Assembly: GCF_000617845.2 (NCBI RefSeq)
Contig: NZ_DF820425.1
Location: forward strand, 5,772,741-5,836,740
Direction: 5' to 3'
From: Bradyrhizobium sp. DOA9
GTDB taxonomy: Bacteria; Pseudomonadota; Alphaproteobacteria; Rhizobiales; Xanthobacteraceae
DNA length: 64,000 nt
Shown: positions 61,478 to 64,000 of the stretch, piece after piece
Layout: each line of letters starts with the position of its first letter
Position numbering within the stretch: position 1 is the stretch's first letter
Program-made: the position numbers and the translations under genes
Notes under the pieces: generated by a model
Told to the model about the DNA's origin: nothing
The model's database searches: none
The model's input: the letters and a program-made list of their open reading frames with translations, nothing else

Positions 61478-62836
61478 TTGAGCATCACCACCGATCGATT
61501 GCGCGCGCGCGCCGCGGGCTCTTTTTGGCTGCGGCTGGCGGCGGTGGCCTTGCCTCTTCTGATGATCGCACCCGCGGTCTGGAACGGCTATCCGCTGTTG
61601 CAATGGGATACCGGCGGCTACCTGGCGCGCTGGTACGAGGGCTATCTCGTCCCCAGCCGCTCCACGGTATTCGGCCTCTATTTGCATTATGGCGAGAGCT
61701 TCGGCTTCTGGATCAACCTCGCGGTCCAGTCGCTGGCGGCGTTGTGGCTGCTGCAGCTCACGCTTCGCGTGCTGGGCTTGATGCAGACCTTTCGTTTCGT
61801 CGCGATCAGCCTCGCCCTGATGCTGTCGACCGCGCTGCCCTGGCTTGCGAGCATGCTGCTCACCGACATCTTTGCCGGGCTCTCGGTGCTGTCGCTGTTC
61901 CTGCTGGCTACAGGCGCAAGCCGCACCTCCACGCTCGAGAAGATCTCCCTGTTCGTCTTCACCGCCTTTGCCGCGGCGACCCACAGCGCCACGCTCGGCG
62001 TGCTGCTGGGGCTATGCGCCATGGGGTGGATGGTGCGGCCGTTCGTGGGCGGGCGGCTGCCACTCGCGGGGCTGACGCTGGCGAGCCTCACCATCGTCGC
62101 GGGCGGCCTGATGCTGGTGTCGGCGAATTACGCCCTGTCCGGCAAGCTGGCCTGGACGCCGGGCGGTTATGGCGTCGCCTTCGGCCGCATGATGCAGGAC
62201 GGCATCGTCGCGCAATATCTCAACGATCGTTGCCCGCGCGAACATTACAAGCTCTGTCCCTACCGCAACGAGCTGCCGGCGAGCGCCGACGAGTTCCTGT
62301 GGGGCAAGAGCATGTTCAACACGCTCGGCCGGTTTCAGGGCATGAACGAGGAGATGGGCACCATCGTCATGCAGTCGCTGAGGGATTATCCGGCCTGGCA
62401 GGCCGGCGCGGCGCTCCGCGCCATGGGCCAGCAATTGCTGCATGTGGCGACCGGCGAAGGCACCAACGGCTGGATCCCGCACACCCGCGGCATCATCGAG
62501 CGCTACATCCCCGCGCAGGCCGCAGCCATGCGCGCGGCGCGGCAGCAGAATTGGCAGCTCGACTTCACCGCGATCAACTGGCTGCACGTGCCGGTGGCGC
62601 TGGCCTCGATGCTGGGGCTGCTCGCCCTGCTGGCACATGCGTTGGCGAGCCGCCGGCTGGACGATCTGACGCTGCTGGCGGCAACCGTGACGCTGGCCCT
62701 GCTCGGCAATGCCTTCATCTGCGGCGTGATCTCCGGCCCCCACGACCGCTACGGCGCGCGCATGGTGTGGGTGGCGACGTTCGTGGTGCTGATGGCGGCG
62801 GGACGGCGGCTGGGCGAGGACGGCAAAGCGGGGTGA
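61478..62836 (+). CDS. Polytopic membrane protein, unknown function
   Basis: 452 aa from TTG 61478 (CGGGAGCGGA upstream). About nine to ten hydrophobic helices; after the first comes an extracytoplasmic loop with NGYPLLQWDTGGYLARWYEG, reminiscent of membrane glycosyltransferases of the GT-C kind, where Asp in the first loop is catalytic. A long polar loop (~230-340) contains NDRCPREHYKLCPYRNELPA. The GT-C link is inference from layout only; I do not recognise a named family. Confidence 0.75.
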   Translation: MSITTDRLRARAAGSFWLRLAAVALPLLMIAPAVWNGYPLLQWDTGGYLARWYEGYLVPSRSTVFGLYLHYGESFGFWINLAVQSLAALWLLQLTLRVLGLMQTFRFVAISLALMLSTALPWLASMLLTDIFAGLSVLSLFLLATGASRTSTLEKISLFVFTAFAAATHSATLGVLLGLCAMGWMVRPFVGGRLPLAGLTLASLTIVAGGLMLVSANYALSGKLAWTPGGYGVAFGRMMQDGIVAQYLNDRCPREHYKLCPYRNELPASADEFLWGKSMFNTLGRFQGMNEEMGTIVMQSLRDYPAWQAGAALRAMGQQLLHVATGEGTNGWIPHTRGIIERYIPAQAAAMRAARQQNWQLDFTAINWLHVPVALASMLGLLALLAHALASRRLDDLTLLAATVTLALLGNAFICGVISGPHDRYGARMVWVATFVVLMAAGRRLGEDGKAG

Positions 62837-63057
62837 GACGGGGGTGAAGAGGCATCCGGTGGCCGGCGTGCACGTCTGCACCAGACTCGCTGCAGATTTT
62901 CCTCCAGCATGATGAAGCGGAATTCCAGAGGGAGCCGAGAGCAGAAAACAATCCCACGCGCTTTTGCGTCCAGCCCCTGTGTAAGCTCTTCACCCGCTGG
63001 GGTTGAAGGTTCCGGCCATTACCGCTACGGTCGGCGGTCTCAACTTGGGGGTGTACT

Positions 63058-63330
63058 ATGAAATCGATGAGTATTTATTCTGCGTTTTTCGTCGTGCTGG
63101 CCGGATTGCCGTCTGCCCACGCCCGCATCGTGTGCAATCATGATCCGGTATGCCAAGCTAAGCGTGACGGCACGAGTGTGGATCAAGCTCGTAAGAGAGA
63201 GCAAGGGGTGACCGCCTGCGTGAGCGCTGTCGGTTATACTCGCGCGGATTGGAGCGCGTACAGGGTGCCAGAGGGTCCCGCCACGAAGGTCCGGGCATGT
63301 CTTGCCAAGAAGGGCCTACCCACGAACTAA
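63058..63330 (+). CDS. Small secreted hypothetical protein
   Basis: 90 aa. Signal peptide MKSMSIYSAFFVVLAGLPSA (cleaved near HA/RIV), then a short region with four cysteines (IVCNHDPVCQAK, VTACVSAVG, VRACLAKK), likely two disulfides. AT-richer than neighbours. GGGGGTG lies before the ATG. Function unknown. The 220 bp before it hold nothing recognisable. Confidence 0.6.
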   Translation: MKSMSIYSAFFVVLAGLPSAHARIVCNHDPVCQAKRDGTSVDQARKREQGVTACVSAVGYTRADWSAYRVPEGPATKVRACLAKKGLPTN

Positions 63331-63366
63331 GCGAACTGATTTTCATGTTTTTCATGAGGTCGTTGA

Positions 63367-63546
63367 ATGATCCGCATGTTCACATTGCTTGCGCTCGCAG
63401 CAATCTGCTTCCAATTGCCGCCCTCTGAAGCGTCTGCTCGAGATCTGTCCATGTGCACGGCAAGCTTTCCGCTCGCATGCTGCAAACAGTCGTATGCAAA
63501 AACATGGCCCATTTGGTTCGCTGACGGGAGCAGCGCAAGAGGCTAG
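63367..63546 (+). CDS. Very small secreted hypothetical protein
   Basis: 59 aa. MIRMFTLLALAAICFQLPPS with EASA is a convincing signal peptide, followed by about 35 residues with cysteines (LSMCTASFPLACCKQ). Shifting frame near the end gives a plausible alternative C-terminus through 63601 (ARNYDMRLCVDRLAKKKSR), so a frameshift may have shortened it. It follows the previous secreted ORF by 36 bp, so both could be one unit. Confidence 0.4.
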   Translation: MIRMFTLLALAAICFQLPPSEASARDLSMCTASFPLACCKQSYAKTWPIWFADGSSARG

Positions 63547-63740
63547 AAACTACGATATGCGACTTTGCGTGGATCGGTTGGCGAAGAAGAAGAGCCGCTG
63601 AGCGCTCCGGATTGACCGTGTACCTTCGGGGATCGCGCGCTGCCATTGGCAAGCGGGCGGTCACATGAGAGGAGTGGGCGGGATCGGCGGCCAGCCCCGA
63701 GGAAGTAGACTTCTCGAGAACGGAAGATTTAGGATCGGCC

Positions 63741-63926
63741 ATGCTCATCCTCATTGGCCCGATCTTATTTATCGTTCTGATCCTTGTCGCCATCAGGCTG
63801 CAGAAACAGGGCTTGGCCGGCTGGAAAGTTGCGCTGCTCGTCGTTTTCGGCTCTGCTTTGATCGTGGCAATCATGTTCGGATTGCTGTTCATCGGCTTCG
63901 AGGGCTTTGACCGCCCACCGGGCTGA
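63741..63926 (+). CDS. Small membrane protein
   Basis: 61 aa with two transmembrane helices (LILIGPILFIVLILVAIRL, VALLVVFGSALIVAIMFG) joined by QKQGLAGWK and ending FDRPPG. AGGATCGG lies before the ATG. No function known. The remaining ~75 bp to the window end contain no gene that I can see. Confidence 0.5.
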   Translation: MLILIGPILFIVLILVAIRLQKQGLAGWKVALLVVFGSALIVAIMFGLLFIGFEGFDRPPG

Positions 63927-64000
63927 TCAAGGGCACCCGGAATCTCCAGAGAGTGAACGCGGGCGGGGCTTAGGCCAAGTTTATAGCCTCACCCCGCCGC

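Overview
The window looks like chromosomal DNA of a Bradyrhizobium-type alphaproteobacterium (Rhizobiales). The evidence is very GC-rich coding sequence, genes typical of that group (a DUF3126-type protein, a BTLCP transglutaminase-like protease, CYTH-CHAD, TadE/TadG, an AefR-like TetR, an orphan Bug/TctC binding protein) and several short dispersed repeats that I associate with Bradyrhizobium intergenic regions. This assignment is inference from gene content and repeats; there is no rRNA or tRNA gene in the window.

Layout. 1-3.1 kb: 5' end of an MFS gene, thrS and a nitroreductase. 3.1-8.0 kb: LysR regulator, TadE- and TadG-like proteins and a soluble double-PAS chemotaxis receptor, closed by a short remnant of a nitroreductase 3' end. 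8.1-11.8 kb: exported serine hydrolase and a GGDEF-EAL protein. 11.9-13.0 kb: gene-free block of dispersed repeats. 13.0-25.9 kb: LysR/quinone-oxidoreductase divergon, secreted protein, patatin, CBS protein, rhomboid, a candidate structured RNA, PAS_5 protein, membrane-anchored DJ-1-like protein, GNAT, DEAD-box helicase, metallophosphoesterase and a VOC protein. 26.1-29.8 kb: an AT-richer two-gene cassette, an OLD-family ATPase/TOPRIM nuclease plus a UvrD-like helicase joined by an ATGA overlap. This is the Gabija (GajA-GajB) anti-phage architecture and the clearest transferred segment.

29.8-39.8 kb: zinc alcohol dehydrogenase, two MFS transporters, tandem-PilZ protein, BTLCP protease, CYTH-CHAD protein, and an IclR regulator with a Bug-type binding protein separated by a perfect palindrome. 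39.8-46.4 kb: an RND efflux operon (outer-membrane lipoprotein, adaptor, pump) divergent from a TetR regulator, with a 17-bp palindrome between them. 46.4-52.3 kb: a GntR/FCD regulator divergent from a complete polyamine-type ABC importer that ends in an Asp/Glu/hydantoin racemase, probably one catabolic uptake unit.

52.4-64.0 kb: small membrane and secreted proteins, a candidate sRNA with a strong terminator, an RMF-like small protein whose 3' end runs antisense into a gamma-carbonic-anhydrase gene, a tandem pair of exported caspase-like proteins, DUF3126, serine acetyltransferase (cysE), a polytopic membrane protein and three very small secreted or membrane ORFs. Most of the window is ordinary core or accessory metabolism. 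The parts most worth a second look are the Gabija cassette, the duplicated caspase-like proteins, the RNA candidates, the nitroreductase scar and the operator-like palindromes.
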